From the NCBI GenBank assembly GCA_963678675.1, contig OY783194.1:13158972-13222971 (forward strand): a stretch of 64,000 bases of DNA, read 5' to 3'. The notes under the pieces were generated by a model. It saw only the letters and a list, made by a program, of their open reading frames with translations, was not told the origin of the DNA and did no database searches. Shown in pieces: positions 23,708 through 35,122 of this stretch; positions within the stretch are counted from its first letter, which is position 1; each line of letters starts with the position of its first letter. A program made the translations under genes and the position numbers. Source of the stretch: Xiphydria camelus (taxonomy: Eukaryota; Arthropoda; Insecta; Hymenoptera; Xiphydriidae).

Positions 23708-23713
23708 TTGGAT

Positions 23714-23929
23714 ACCGAGTATTACATTACAGTACACACTTTACGCGTCAAAACAATTTCTTTTTTTTTAAATAAACAAAGGTGCATTGGACAAAAGTAA
23801 AGTATGAGCGTTACTCAGGGGACCGAGTATTACATTACAGTACACACTTTACGCGTCAAAACAATTTCTTTTTTTTTAAATAAACAAAGGTGCATTGGAC
23901 AAAAGTAAAGTATGAGCGTTACTCAGGGG
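23714..23929. repeat. 108-bp tandem duplication in right arm of B
   Basis: The segment from 'accgagtattacattacag' to 'cgttactcagggga' occurs twice head to tail, almost identical, with a 108-bp offset. The left arm has one copy, so the duplication followed arm formation. Confidence 0.9.
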
Positions 23930-24100
23930 ACTTCCCTTTAATTATAAAAAAAATTCATTACAATCGGTGCTCCGACTTTCGAAGGGTCCCCTTGTAAGTT
24001 CCCCCCTTCGAACCCTACAGCTGTCATAAGACACACTTCATTGTAAATCCCTTCCTTGAAGAGTTATTCAGCCGTACTGTTTCAAATGGGACACCCTGTA

Positions 24101-24948
24101 TGTTGCCCTAAGAAATAATTTTAATCGATTTTCACTATCTTAATTTAACAGCATACAGAAAGATATAAAAATATTATATATAATATGTATGTATTATATT
24201 ATCGTCATGTAAATGGTACGTAATGTATAAATTATAATGTTTCTGACATTATATAGTGCCCATGCGCTATTTTTGCGTTATACGTGATATCATATACTCG
24301 TATATGTAACTATGTAACAGCGTTACATAATGGATATATGTATACTATGTAATCTAGTTGGTTGGGTTCTTATACGATGGTAATACGAAAAACCTATTTT
24401 ATTCTGACCTATTTTAACAATTTTTAGTCAGTAATCACGAATCATTTTCATCAATTTACTATTATCAATCAGAAGATTGAAAGACGCAATCCATTACGAA
24501 CAACTACTAAATAGGTCAACTACGATCTCTTCTAATATCTTATTCACATCTTCGCACTGTAATCATCGATAACATTTTATTGAAAGCTATAGTTTTACGT
24601 TGCAATTGAATTGCAAAATTACTTTACAAAAGAATATCTGATAATTAACACTATTTCTACGAAGAAGTGTCAAAAGACACTTTTCAAATTTTAACTTAAA
24701 ATTGTTCTCTAAGTTTAATCATTCCTGCACAATTAATTTTTTACTTTTCGTACAACAGTTGTTACATTAATTCAACGATATCATTTTCCTCCAGCTCATC
24801 CTGGATCTAAAAATGTGCATATGGTATACACATTCTGTACCTGTTTCTACCATGAGGTGTCTTTTAACACCGTAAGGATTTCATAACAGTGTCTAATTTT
24901 AAACTATTTTACATATAAATATCTAAACACGCCAAACGAAATATTATA
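24101..24948. other. AT-rich spacer, likely 5' flank of a piggyBac element
   Basis: No gene. GTGTCAAAAGACAC-type palindromic motifs at about 24,666 and GGTGTCTTTTAACACC at 24,857 reappear past the piggyBac gene at about 36,152, so they may be its subterminal repeats. Confidence 0.45.
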
Positions 24949-25857
24949 ATGGGCAAAGTAAGTACCGCATTTTATTTAGTATTTTATAATAATATTATGG
25001 AATACATTATAAAATGTATGGAAATGGAAGCACAAAAGGTTCTAGGAAAAGAATGGAGTTTACCTCGAGATAAATTAGAGGCATTTATGGGTATTTTATA
25101 TGTACGCGATGCATTCGAACAAAAAAATGTTAATGCATCGTTTTTATGGAATAAAAAATGGGGTCCTTCATTTTTTTTCGGATGTCATGAGCCGATATTG
25201 CTTCATGGAAATGCTATGATTTTTACGTTTTGATAATAAAAACGAGCGGAGCCAACGTTTGGGAAAGGATAAATGTACCTTACACAACTAGTATCAAGAA
25301 TATGGAACACATTCATTGAAAACAGTCAAAACTGTTATAAATCAGCCACAAATATGGCAGTATTCATTCGAACAGCTTTACACAACGAAAGCTATAGTCC
25401 AGTCAAATGGTAGAAAATAGGAGAAAGTTTTGGTGTAGTTTTGCAATTTCGTTTGTATATGTTTTTTGTATTGCTTTACAGGAATATCAAAGGGCATAGC
25501 CGGGTTTCCATTTGAGGTCGGCCCCAGAGCCGATTTAACCCTCGTACGTCCCTCGGGTCTATAATGACCCACAGCGTTCAATATCGATAAGTTATTATTA
25601 TGCCTTTATAGATAATCTTCTGAAATTTTTAGACATTGTTTCTTTCTTATAACGATAATTTTTCATGATGGAAATAAGCATGTAATTATGTAATTTTGTC
25701 GACTACAAAAAATTGCACGTATAAGGTCTTCGGGTCATATATGACCCATACTGTAGAATATTTTGTTATTTGTATTCAGGTACCATTTGTAGTCAATGTA
25801 TCATTTTTCTTATATTATGCAGTTTCCAGTGATTTCATAATACTTCAGACAAATTTT

Positions 25858-26319
25858 TTAAAGTGTACGTAGTTTGTTTGCTGAATGACCATGCATGTAG
25901 AGACGGAGTACGGACGTGGTCATTCCTGCTCTGCTCGGTTCTCCTGTAGGTATCTCTCCAAGTAGTGCGAGGAGTGTCTGTCTGATGGTATTAGCGTATA
26001 TAATACCACCCATTACAATCGAAAGATCGAGAAATTTTTCAAATTTATCTTTTGTGAGAGGACGCCATTTCTTCATATGAGAATTTTCAACCTGATGATT
26101 TTGAGTTTCATAACGATTCGTCTCCTCTATAATTCTTTCAAGCAGACGAGAATCAAAAAAATAATTGAAATAATCGATTGGACTATTTCCCAATATAAAG
26201 ATTTTCGGATTTATTTCGGAGCTACCTTCGAAATTTTTAATTGATGGGTAAAAATACGGGTACTTGTACTTTTGGTTCGGATTCGCCACTAGTCCAAGCT
26301 TCATTTTCAGCCATTGCAT
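25858..26319 (-). pseudogene. piggyBac transposase N-terminal fragment
   Basis: On the minus strand: SPIDYFNYFFDSRLLERI, IEETNRYETQN, KKWRPLTKDKFEKFLDLSIV and MGGIIYA, the N-terminal domain pattern of piggyBac transposases, then the frame diverges into unrelated sequence at LRLYMHGHSANKL. The catalytic DDD domain is absent from the element, so it is non-autonomous. Only about 90 residues are credible. Confidence 0.8.
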
Positions 26320-26454
26320 TGTTGGATACTACTGTATCAATACAACCGTAAAGAACAGGCGAGAGCGAGGCAGGCTTATAGATTGCGCGGAGCATTGCGT
26401 TTGCGCGAACGAATTCGCAATACGCCACCTATAAGGCTTTTCGCGTATACCGTG

Positions 26455-26710
26455 TCATCATTCACCATATTGTATTCGCCATTTTTGATTTGAGACTAGA
26501 CTGATTTGGACATCAGTATCGTAATAAGCGACCCCGAAAACCCCTCGAGTAACAAGTTTCGGGCCATAATCTTCAAATTCTAAATATTTCTGGAATTCAT
26601 CATCCGCCATATTGCATTCGCCATCTTGAATTTGAGAATAGAGCGATTTGGATATCAGCATCGTAATGAGCGACCCAAAAAACCCCCGAGTAACAAGTTT
26701 TGAGCGATAA
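26455..26710. repeat. Dispersed repeat with CGCCATxTTGAATTTGAGA units
   Basis: Two units of about 125 bp, each with 'gcatcgtaatgagcgaccc' type and 'gagtaacaagttt' segments. The same family, in the opposite orientation, is at 58,140-58,520. Confidence 0.8.
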
Positions 26711-26980
26711 TCTTTCCTGCCAAATTTTTTCCACTGGATCCAAAGTCGATTTTGCCCTGCGTCCGGGGTGGTCGATATATCGACCAGCAGTTAGATCGGG
26801 GCCTCCAAATAGGAAATTATTGACTTTATTTATAAATTTTACGTTTAAAAAGTCGATTTTAACTGAAATTTCCCCAGGCTCTAAAGGTTAATATATACGA
26901 GTACATACATCCTACCCTTGGGTCATATATGACCCGAAGGACTTAAGTGTAAGTATAAATGAGGGCCGTACGAGGGTTAA

Positions 26981-27711
26981 GGCGAGAAATCCCTTTAGAA
27001 TTTTCAAAAAATCGATTTTTTTCACATATTTCGAAATATGATACACAAAGAATATACTGACCAAAGGAAAACACGAAATATTGAATATTTGTGGAGTTAT
27101 CGCATATAGTCTAGAGCGCGGGGACAGCATGCGGTCAGGTAGCGAGTCAACTTTAAACGCGATTATCTCGAAACTACGTTTTCAAAAACTGCTCGTGTTG
27201 TAGCTCAAAAAGTTATCGACCAATTTGGATGCAATTTTGGGAGGTTACTCCCACTAATATTATCGGAAGGATATACCTATATTTTGAAAGGTAGCGTGTA
27301 AATAAATAATTTTTTGGGAGTCAAATATATCGAAAAAATGGTTGAAAATTCGACCTTTGGAGTAAAAGGCTCCAAAATTTTTAACTTTGCACTTTTTCAT
27401 TATTGTTTGAGGTATATCCTTCCCCTTAATATGTCAGTAAACGAAAAAATGTCACTTTTTAAATCTTGTTCAGATCAACAGAAAAAGAGTGACAACTGCA
27501 GCACTTTTCGACGTCGCGGAAAACAGGCGTCCAAAGACCCTTAATAACTCCGCCATTTTGTTGGTCATCCCAAAAAACAAAATTTTTGTTAAAACTTGAC
27601 AGTTATAATAAACTCATGTCCAAATTTTAAAATGATCAGATTATTTTATCCCCTCTAAAAAAATCCCGAAAAAAATACCTATTTTTCACGCTTCTAAAAG
27701 GATTTCTCGCC
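26981..27711. mobile_element. 731-bp TTAA-flanked element
   Basis: Starts GGCGAGAAATCCCTTTAG and ends with a near complement; TTAA at 26,977-26,980 (shared with the neighbouring piggyBac) and 27,712-27,715. Two TTAA elements thus sit back to back with a single TTAA between them. Non-coding. Confidence 0.87.
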
Positions 27712-27749
27712 TTAAATTTCTAATCAACTTTTCAAAAGTACTCGGCCTA

Positions 27750-28891
27750 AGTATGTGTTTGCCAAAGTTTCGGACCATTATTATCCGCCATATTTAATTC
27801 GTAATGGCGGATTTTGGAATTTTCGTTTTTTGGCTTTTTCACCAAAACTAATCATCAGAAAAATCTGAAAAAATTCACAGTATTTTTCATCATCATGATA
27901 CACATTCTGAATTTTTTTGCAATTTTTCCGTATCCAAATTCGCGAAAAAAAAAATTGCGAAAATTTTTGCGCGCTATTTTTTTTCACCAATGCATAGCCC
28001 ATTCCGAAATACACTTTATAGAATTTTTGCAGATTTTTGCATGGGGTGCGCGGGGGTTAAAATAATCGAAAAATCCCTCATAATGAGTATTTCTATCTAT
28101 TTTACTCGCGGATTACAATTATAAAAATATTTTACTTGCAAAAATTATGTTTATCGAGAGTTTCAGTTAATTCAAAACCAATCATGCGGTATTGCAAATA
28201 TTTTTCGTAAAAATTCTTGCGAATAACTATCACTTGGGACGTTCCATACCAAATCGAACACTTTTTGGAGTAACATTTCGGATTTTGCTCAAATTTGGAT
28301 ATATTGTAGTCTTTGTCGATGTTTAAGCGCATCTCAAAGGATTTTTCAAAATTTTGAAAATTGTTGATTTTACAGCCACTTGAAGAATAACGCTGCTTTT
28401 TATTCATTAAATTATAACTGCCAAACCGGTTGTCGGCTGAGAATGATCTTTTGGGTACTAAAGTGAAAGAGTTGAAAAATTAGAGAAAAATTGCGTTGAT
28501 CAAAAAAAAATTTTGTACTAATTTTATTTGCACTTGATTTAAACAAATGTCGTGTTTTCATAGCTGGCCACTTTTTAAAAATCTGAAAAAAAAAGCAAGC
28601 ATACACTTCGATATCCTCTCTTTCATGACAAATAAACCAAAATAGTGACACTCTTTAAAATCGACAACACAAAAATTAATTAACAGGGCCGACGTGGCGA
28701 GGCCGACGCGACGTCAAATTCAGTTAATTTTCGTGTGTATGTGTATCATGATGATAAAAAATACTGTGAATTTTTTCAGATTTTTCTGATGATTAGTTTT
28801 GGTGAAAAAGCCAAAAAACGAAAATTGCAAAATCCGCCATTACGAATTCAACATGGCGGATAGTGGTCCCAAACTTTGGCAAAAATATACT
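27750..28891. mobile_element. 1.14-kb TA-flanked palindromic element
   Basis: Termini AGTATGTGTTTGCCAAAG and near complement, inverted arms about 170 bp with a CCGCCATATTTAATTCGTAA segment; TA at 27,748-27,749 and 28,892-28,893. The right arm of G keeps the unoccupied site (ggccTAacaa). Non-coding; Tc1/mariner-type by its TA target. Confidence 0.85.
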
Positions 28892-29854
28892 TACACAGGA
28901 AGTTAGGGAACCCGAAAATTCAGAAAATTCCGCCATTCCGTGCGCAAGTAGAGTAGTTCAAGCGTAATACAAAAATACATTTCATTGGTGCGGTATTACG
29001 GTTTTAAGGGGTGAAATCATCCCTTGAAAAAAATGCAGATTTTTCTTCTTCACGGAATAACTCCCGAACGGTGAAAGATAAGGGAAAAAAGTTGAAATAA
29101 AAGTTTTATTGTTTTTCTCGATCTATAAACCTGGTGCGAAAAAATTCTGGAAAAATTTTTTTTTTAATTACCCCCACCACCGACCCATAAAAATGGGTTT
29201 TTGGATTTCTTAAGTTTACTTAAAAATACCTCCCAATGTCCTCTTTTTACACATTCCCAGTTTATTATGTATCCTTTTTTTTAATTTTGAAAACCTCGAA
29301 CTTTAAGGCCGTTTTGATGTAAACATTGAAACGGTCTTATGAAACGATATCTACATTTTTTTTATATACATTTCATACAGTTTTTAATTATTTTAGCAAA
29401 ACACGTACTTACAATTACATGAAAAATGAAACTTATTGAAATGAATCAATGACATGTATTTTTCAAACATCACAAATAAGATATCGTATGAACCTCAATG
29501 ATAACGTTGAATGATGCAGGATCTATCTCGACATTAACGCCGATAACGTTTTAACAAACATCCCGGTTTGCGTATTACAAACATGTTTGGCTCGTGACTA
29601 TTATCGTTACATATTGATAAGGTATCCCTCTTCCATTCGTAAAAAATCTTATGTAAACATGTTTTTTTATTAATATAATATAAATGTGGCTGAAAGATGT
29701 AGCTTATTTCCAGTTACATTTACGACTGCAATTAGTTACCATTCTATTGGAAACAGTTATTAATCATTACTCCAAAGGCCTTTCATTATAAAATGACGCC
29801 GATTAACGTTGCAAATATAATAAACATTTAACGACTACGTTTCAAATTACGGAG

Positions 29855-31400
29855 TTGGCACAGACCCCTATAACATTAGATGAAATTGAAGATCATAATG
29901 AAATTCGTGATATTATAAACACTTTTAGAAACGTAGATCTCGTACCATTAATTGAATACGATTACGTATTGGATTTTGCTAATCCATCTGAACCCCATGG
30001 AGCACAGGTTGTAGAGTACCCTACAGTTTCAGCAGAAGAGGAAGATAATTTTGAACCTGCAGAATGCATTGTTTATGACGAAGGTGGAAAAGTCGATTTA
30101 AGTTTTAAGAGAAAAGCTGCTGAATTTTAGAAAAGCGGAAAAAAGCCTGACGACCACTCACTAGTGTGCAGACAAAATTTCGCAAATTAAATCGTTGCCA
30201 CAGCTATATAGATGGAAAGAAAGTGTACAAAAAGGTGGAACGAATGCAGATATAACTGCATTTATTACGGAATACGCACTGCACAGATTTGAAGAAGTTT
30301 ATCACAGAAGATCTATTATTCACGATATGGATTTAACATTATGGGCTTTGAGGGCGAAGAACTTGGTGGACCTTTCCGAATTCAAGGCAAGTAAATGGTG
30401 GATTTGGAAATTTCAAAGAGTGCACAGAATCGTGTCTCGTAAAATAACAACATTCAGGACGCAATCTACGTTCCAAGATATTGACAACCTACAAAATATT
30501 GCTAAGACGTTTGTATCAAACGTAAAATTAAATATACCAACTATTGGATTTGAAGAAATATATAACGCAGACGAGAGTGGCTTCAACCTCGAAGTACATT
30601 CAGGGCGAACATTGGCAAAATTAGGAGTAAAAATGGTAGAAGCAACGGTCCAATCAGTATCATCTACGACACACAGCTATACTATAATGCCTATCATTTC
30701 GGCAAGTAGACGTCTTATTTCACCACTGTACATAGTTTTGTAGGAGTCTACAGGAACATTTGGCCCAAGGGTGGAAGAATCTCTATTTCGTCCAGGTAAC
30801 ATTTACATTCAAGCTTCAAAATCAGGTAAACTTACGTCTGAACATTTTAAAACTTGGTTCATCCAGGTTTATTTACCGAATACTGGCCATAAAAGCATGC
30901 TACTACTCGACTCATTCGACGGGACATTGTTCGAGTCAGCTAGAGACATTGATCCCACAAGACAAAGAAGTACAGTTTTCAATGTTTCCGAAAAAAACGA
31001 CTAGCATCATTCAACCTTTAGATGTATTTGGATTCCGGATTTGGAAGAATTTCGTTCGAACATTTTCTGATAATATACTTCTTCAAGAGAAAGATATTAG
31101 TTTGCACTCGCGCAATGAAATAATTAAATTGCAATCATTAACACACAACCAGCTTTCGTCGCCTAGATTTAGAAATCTTTTCCGATATGCTTGGTTCAAA
31201 ACCGGATATCTAGAAACGCATCCCGGTGAATTTCAAAAAACCCTGTAGATTTTTGTTACTTTAGGAGTGTAAAGCATATACCCAGATGTAGTATTTGTGG
31301 ATGTAGCTTTCATACGCTGTGCATGGTGTGCCGAGTATTTCTCTTTTGAACATTTCTATGAACAATATCACTACTGTACAAATTATAATTCATAATTGTA
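29855..31400 (+). pseudogene. Pogo/DDE_1-like transposase of element G
   Basis: Pieces in order: an acidic N-terminal part (29,855-30,124), then a CENP-B-type DNA-binding part with WWIWKFQRVHRIVSRKITTF (about 30,395-30,455), the first Asp in YNADESGFNLE (about 30,560), the second in MLLLDSFDGT (about 30,900) and the third in IIQPLDVFGFRIWKNF (about 31,005-31,055), then HNQLSSPRFRNLFRYAWF. A cysteine ribbon (CSICGC, CAWCAEYF, YHYC) follows to about 31,395. Stops at 30,128-30,130 and 30,740-30,742 and at least two frameshifts (about 30,150 and 30,990) kill it. It shares domain order and the ribbon with the gene in element B, so both belong to one transposase group. Confidence 0.83.
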
Positions 31401-32504
31401 GTGTATTTGCCGTTTTCTACCATTACAACTGTTTTAAGGTATAATCCATTAATAAAATATGTAGAATAGATATAATTTTTTTGTTTATCAGGATTCATTG
31501 AATGAATGAATGAATGAATTCGTTTATTTATATGTCATAATTTGATGAATATAACTGCGGATAAGCTACATCTTCCAGTCACAAATATGTATGTATAGTA
31601 TAAATATAATAATCATAAAACCTACTTACATAAGATTTTTAACGAACGATGAAGGGATATCTCACCAGCATGCAGTCATAATAGTCACAAATCAAACACA
31701 TTCCCATTATGCAAAACGTTATCGGCTCCAATGTCGACATAGATCCTGCGTCATTCAACGTTATCATTGAGGTTCATACGATATCTTATTTGTGTTGTTT
31801 GAAAAATACATGTCACATTGATTCATTTCAATAAGTTTCATTTTTCATGTAATCGTAAGTACGTGTTTTGCTAAAATAATTAAAAACTGTATGAAATGTA
31901 TAGAAATAAAAATGTAGACATCGTTTCATAAGACCGTTTCACTGTTTACGTCAAAACGGCTTTAAAGTTCGAGGTTTTCTAAATTTAAAAAAAAGGATAC
32001 TAAATAAACTGGGGATGTGTAAGAAGAGGGCATTAAGAGGTATTTTTACAGAAACTTAAGAAATCCAAAAACCCATTTTTATGGGTCGGTGGTGGGGGTA
32101 ACTTAAAAAAAATTTTTCCAGAATTTTTTCGCACCAGTTTTATAGATTGAGAAAAACTATAAATCTTTTATTCCAACTTTTTTCCCTTATCTTTCACCGT
32201 TCGGAAGTTATTCCGTGAAGAAGAAAAGTCTGAATTTTTTTCAAGGGATGATTTCACCCCTTAAAACCGTAATACCGCACCAATGAAATGTATTTTTTAT
32301 TACGCTTGAACTATTCTACTTGCACGCGGAATGGCGGAATTTTCTGAATTTTCGGGTTCCCTAACTTCCCTTGTTAGGCCGAGTACTTTTGAAAAGTTAA
32401 TTAAAAATTTTAATCGGCTCTGGGGCCGACCTCAAATGGAAACCCGGCTATGCCCTTTGCCAACGCGAATTTTGACCGGAAAAGCGTTTTTTTTTTTCAG
32501 GAAC

Positions 32505-32530
32505 CCCCCCCCCCCCCCCCAAAAAAAAAA
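32505..32530. repeat. Poly-C/poly-A run in the arm of K
   Basis: About 16 C followed by 10 A. The matching right arm has a short C run at the same place, so the tract expanded in the left arm. The exact length is assembly-sensitive. Confidence 0.8.
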
Positions 32531-32636
32531 CGTTTTTTTTTAGTTTTCATAAAATAACTGGAAAACTACATGTTTATAAACATTGGTTATATATGAAATT
32601 AAAGAGCATAAAGTTTCCTACATTTTATCTATTTAA

Positions 32637-33159
32637 CCCCTTCAGACCTGGCGTACATCTACATGTACATGGTTTTAGTTACACATAAATGTATTTGTTT
32701 TATTAAAACAATCTACACAGACCTTATGTACGTATTAATGCACATGTTCTCTACCCACTAAAGCATTTTTGGTACCATCTAGTGGCAAACGGTTGAACTA
32801 GCCCCTCTTAAGTTTCATCAGACGCAGATCGTGTAGGTTAGATGTAACACTCTTATAAATTGTTGTCTATTTTTCCAGAAGAAAAACAGTAAATCGGCAA
32901 ACGAGTGGGTATTTGTTACTACTTACACTTTTATAAATATGCTAAAATGTTTATAATCTAAATACAATGGTTCTGCTTTTATCAAATCGGTGTAAAATTA
33001 GATGTACACATAGATATGTACATTATGAAATAAATATATATATATGTAGTAACATAATTTCCTAAATTTTTTCATAAGTGTGCTTTATTGACAACTAGGA
33101 ACAAGAATTAAACGCAAAAAATGTTTTCATCAAACAAACAAAAATCAGGTCTGAAGGGG
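32637..33159. mobile_element. 523-bp TTAA MITE (CCCCTTCAGACCTG family)
   Basis: Starts CCCCTTCAGACCTGGCGTAC and ends with the complement of CCCCTTCAGACCTG; TTAA at 32,633-32,636 and 33,160-33,163. It interrupts the left arm of K. A shorter relative is at 46,570-46,791. Non-coding. Confidence 0.9.
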
Positions 33160-33596
33160 TTAAGTTTTCTTCCTAGGATTAACGGTTTAGCCGCTAGAGG
33201 GCCGCAAAATTAATAGTCTAGTCAGATGGTGCTTGAAAAAGGAAAATAGGGGAAAGTTTTGATGGAGTTTTGAAGTTTCGTTTGTATATGTTGTTTAGGC
33301 CACTGTATATGAATTTTAGGTTTGCCAATGCGAATTTTGACCGGAAACTCCTTTTTTAAGCCAAAAAATTAAACAAAAAAACTTTTAATTTACTAAAATA
33401 ACTATCCAATTGACTGCCGGTCGTGCCGCGCGGTGAGGAGTGTCACTCTATTGGCTACTTAAAAGCCCCTTCTCTTCTAGGAAGCCTGTTAATTGAATTT
33501 CGGACGTCTGCGTCTATCTGTTAGTACTTGTTAGTACGTTATCTACCGGAGCGCTCGTTTTTTGTTCGTGTGCGCGAAGTTTAGTGAGAGTTGTTA

Positions 33597-35122
33597 TGGA
33601 CCATGAATCAATCATTTTCTTCTATTTGTGACAATTGCGTGGAATATGTCATATTAAAATATAAGTCACACGCTGTAGTTGTTTTTGATGGGTACCCTGA
33701 AGACGTAGACGGGGGTACAAAGAGTGTAGAGCGAATGAGCCGATCAAGAAAACTAGCTTCAGCTGACACACTATTTGATGAGACAATGATGCCAATGGTG
33801 TCAAAAGAGAGATTCCTTGCTAACATGAGAAACAAAAGTCGGTTCATATCAATGCTATTTACGAGGTTCTCTTCGGCAGAAATTACTTGTAAGCAGGTGA
33901 AAGAAGACGCTGACACCCTAATAGTGAACACAGCTTTGAAATTGACTCCAACCAATGAAACTGTGATTATAGTTGGTGAGGATATACATAAACCTCTTAG
34001 TAATTTTGATAGGTCTATGCAAACACGCAAATGTTTTCTTTTCGAAACCTGGGAAGGACAAAGTCTCTGCAGTTACATTTTCTCCTACTGATGCTGTAAG
34101 TGAAACAATAATCGCTGATAATATTCTATTCTTGCACGTAATGAGTGGTTGTGATACAACATCGGCATTGTACAATCAAGGGAAACTTAAGTTCCTTCAT
34201 ACCCTGAGAAAAAACCCCAATCTTGCTGCCACAATCAAAGTATTCAAAGACTTCAATGCTACTCAGGATATGGTTGCCGATGCTGGTGAACGTTTCTTGG
34301 TTTCACTATACGGGTATACCGGTAAAACTGTACCTTCACTCAATCACTTGAGATATATCTCCTACATTAAATCTGCTTTCAAGCACAAGGCAAACATTGC
34401 ATCACTACCACCATCTGCAGCTGCAGCACGACAACACTCACTAAGAGTCTACCATCAGGTCCAGCAATGGTTAGGTATCGAAAAAAACCCAGAAGAGTGG
34501 GGATGGAAAAGATTACAAACTGGCCTCGCACCTGTGACAAATTGGTTACCACCTGCTTCCCAAGATTTATTGAAGCTTGTCTCGTGCAAATGCACTACAA
34601 ATTGCAGAAAAAAAGTTGTGGCTGTAAGAAAGCAGGGCTTAAATGCTCTAATTTGTGCTTGAACTGCGAAAGCAATTGTGGCAATATGGCAGTCATTCTT
34701 GAAGACCCTGAAGATGAAGTAGAAATGACGAGCGAGCTGGAGTTGGATTTCTTAATCACTGAACTTGCCAACCCAATGAAAGAGACGAGGAAATTATACA
34801 AGGTATCAATTTAAAATAACCAGTAAAAAAACGAAATTCTAATTCCTTTTTTTCTCTTTTTATATTATAGATGACGACGAAAAGCCGGGGCCCTCAATGA
34901 GGAATGAACTGGAGTTGGATTTCTCAGTCACTGAACATGTCAAGCAAATGAAAGAAGATGAGGAAATTCTACAAGGTATAAAGTTAAACTAATCATAACC
35001 AGACAACAAACTTCTGATTCCATTTGTCTCTTTTTATATTGTAGATGCCGATGAAAAGCCGGCCTTCGAGGAAAAGGATACGTCGGTGAAGATGCATTTA
35101 ATTTTGCGGCCCTCTCGCGGCT
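33597..35122 (+). pseudogene. PIN/XPG-nuclease-like protein with cysteine-rich tail (element K)
   Basis: Unnamed but recognisable by motif. Acidic segments in the spacing of PIN/FEN1-type nucleases: HAVVVFDGYPED (about 33,680), KEDADTLIVNTAL (about 33,905) and VIIVGEDI (about 33,970); then LHVMSGCDTTSAL (about 34,135), reminiscent of the GCDY turn of XPG-I, HSLRVYHQVQQWLG, WGWKRL, LPPASQDLLKL, and a CxC-rich tail (CKCTTNC, CKKAGLKCSNLCLNC). The C-terminus appears spliced: introns 34,803-34,870 and 34,976-35,044 (both GT...AG) flank a 105-bp exon that repeats the preceding acidic exon. Frameshifts near 33,985 and 34,610 break it. A second copy is at 51.2-51.9 kb. Nuclease activity and a role in transposition are inference. 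Confidence 0.65.

Larger units (their letters stand above)
22179..23994. mobile_element. Pogo/DDE_1-like element B with tRNA-like unit in its arms
   Basis: Ends CAAGGGGACC and GGTCCCCTTG, flanked by TAA (22,176-22,178 and 23,995-23,997). Inverted arms of about 600 bp (22,179-22,775 and 23,270-23,994) include the C-terminal coding end and its 3' flank. Inside each arm lies a pol III-type A box/B box unit. A related element (C) is at 49,365-52,820 with a TGA duplication, so the family uses a 3-bp TNA target. Confidence 0.9.
19038..24098. mobile_element. DD41D Tc1/mariner-like element (A) with four nested insertions
   Basis: Ends are CAGGGTGTCCCATTTG and its complement, flanked by TA (19,036-19,037; 24,099-24,100). 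The inverted arms are long: outside the inserted elements, the left arm 19,038 to about 19,740 pairs with the right arm from about 21,722 to 22,178 plus 23,998 to 24,098. The left arm includes an inverted copy of the 3' coding end of the transposase (19,529-19,774). Nested in it are a PIF-type MITE, a 976-bp insertion holding a TTAA element, and the pogo-like element B. Confidence 0.88.
25539..26976. mobile_element. piggyBac element with internal deletion
   Basis: Starts CCCTCGTACGTCC and ends CCGTACGAGGG, flanked by TTAA (25,535-25,538 and 26,977-26,980). Subterminal palindromes of the type GGGTCATATATGACCC occur at about 25,555 (variant GGGTCTATAATGACCC), 25,734 and 26,920. It contains a fragment of transposase on the minus strand and a foreign repeat at 26,455-26,710. 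Confidence 0.9.
25492..32455. mobile_element. Element G: 7-kb pogo/DDE_1-like element
   Basis: Ends GGGCATAGCCGGGTTTCC and its complement (possibly extended outward by CAAA/TTTG). Long inverted arms: left 25,492-25,538, 27,712-27,749 and 28,892 to about 29,610; right from about 31,680 to 32,455. It holds a pogo-like transposase gene (29,855-31,400) and three nested elements. The uninterrupted site in the opposite arm of K reads ...atcaaatttgcc..., which shows the insertion but no clear target duplication. Confidence 0.8.

Noticed and set aside
25489..32459. CAAA...TTTG as true ends of element G
   Set aside because: The unoccupied site in the opposite arm of K already contains CAAATTTG, so these bases probably belong to the host sequence; the border was set at GGGCATAGCC.
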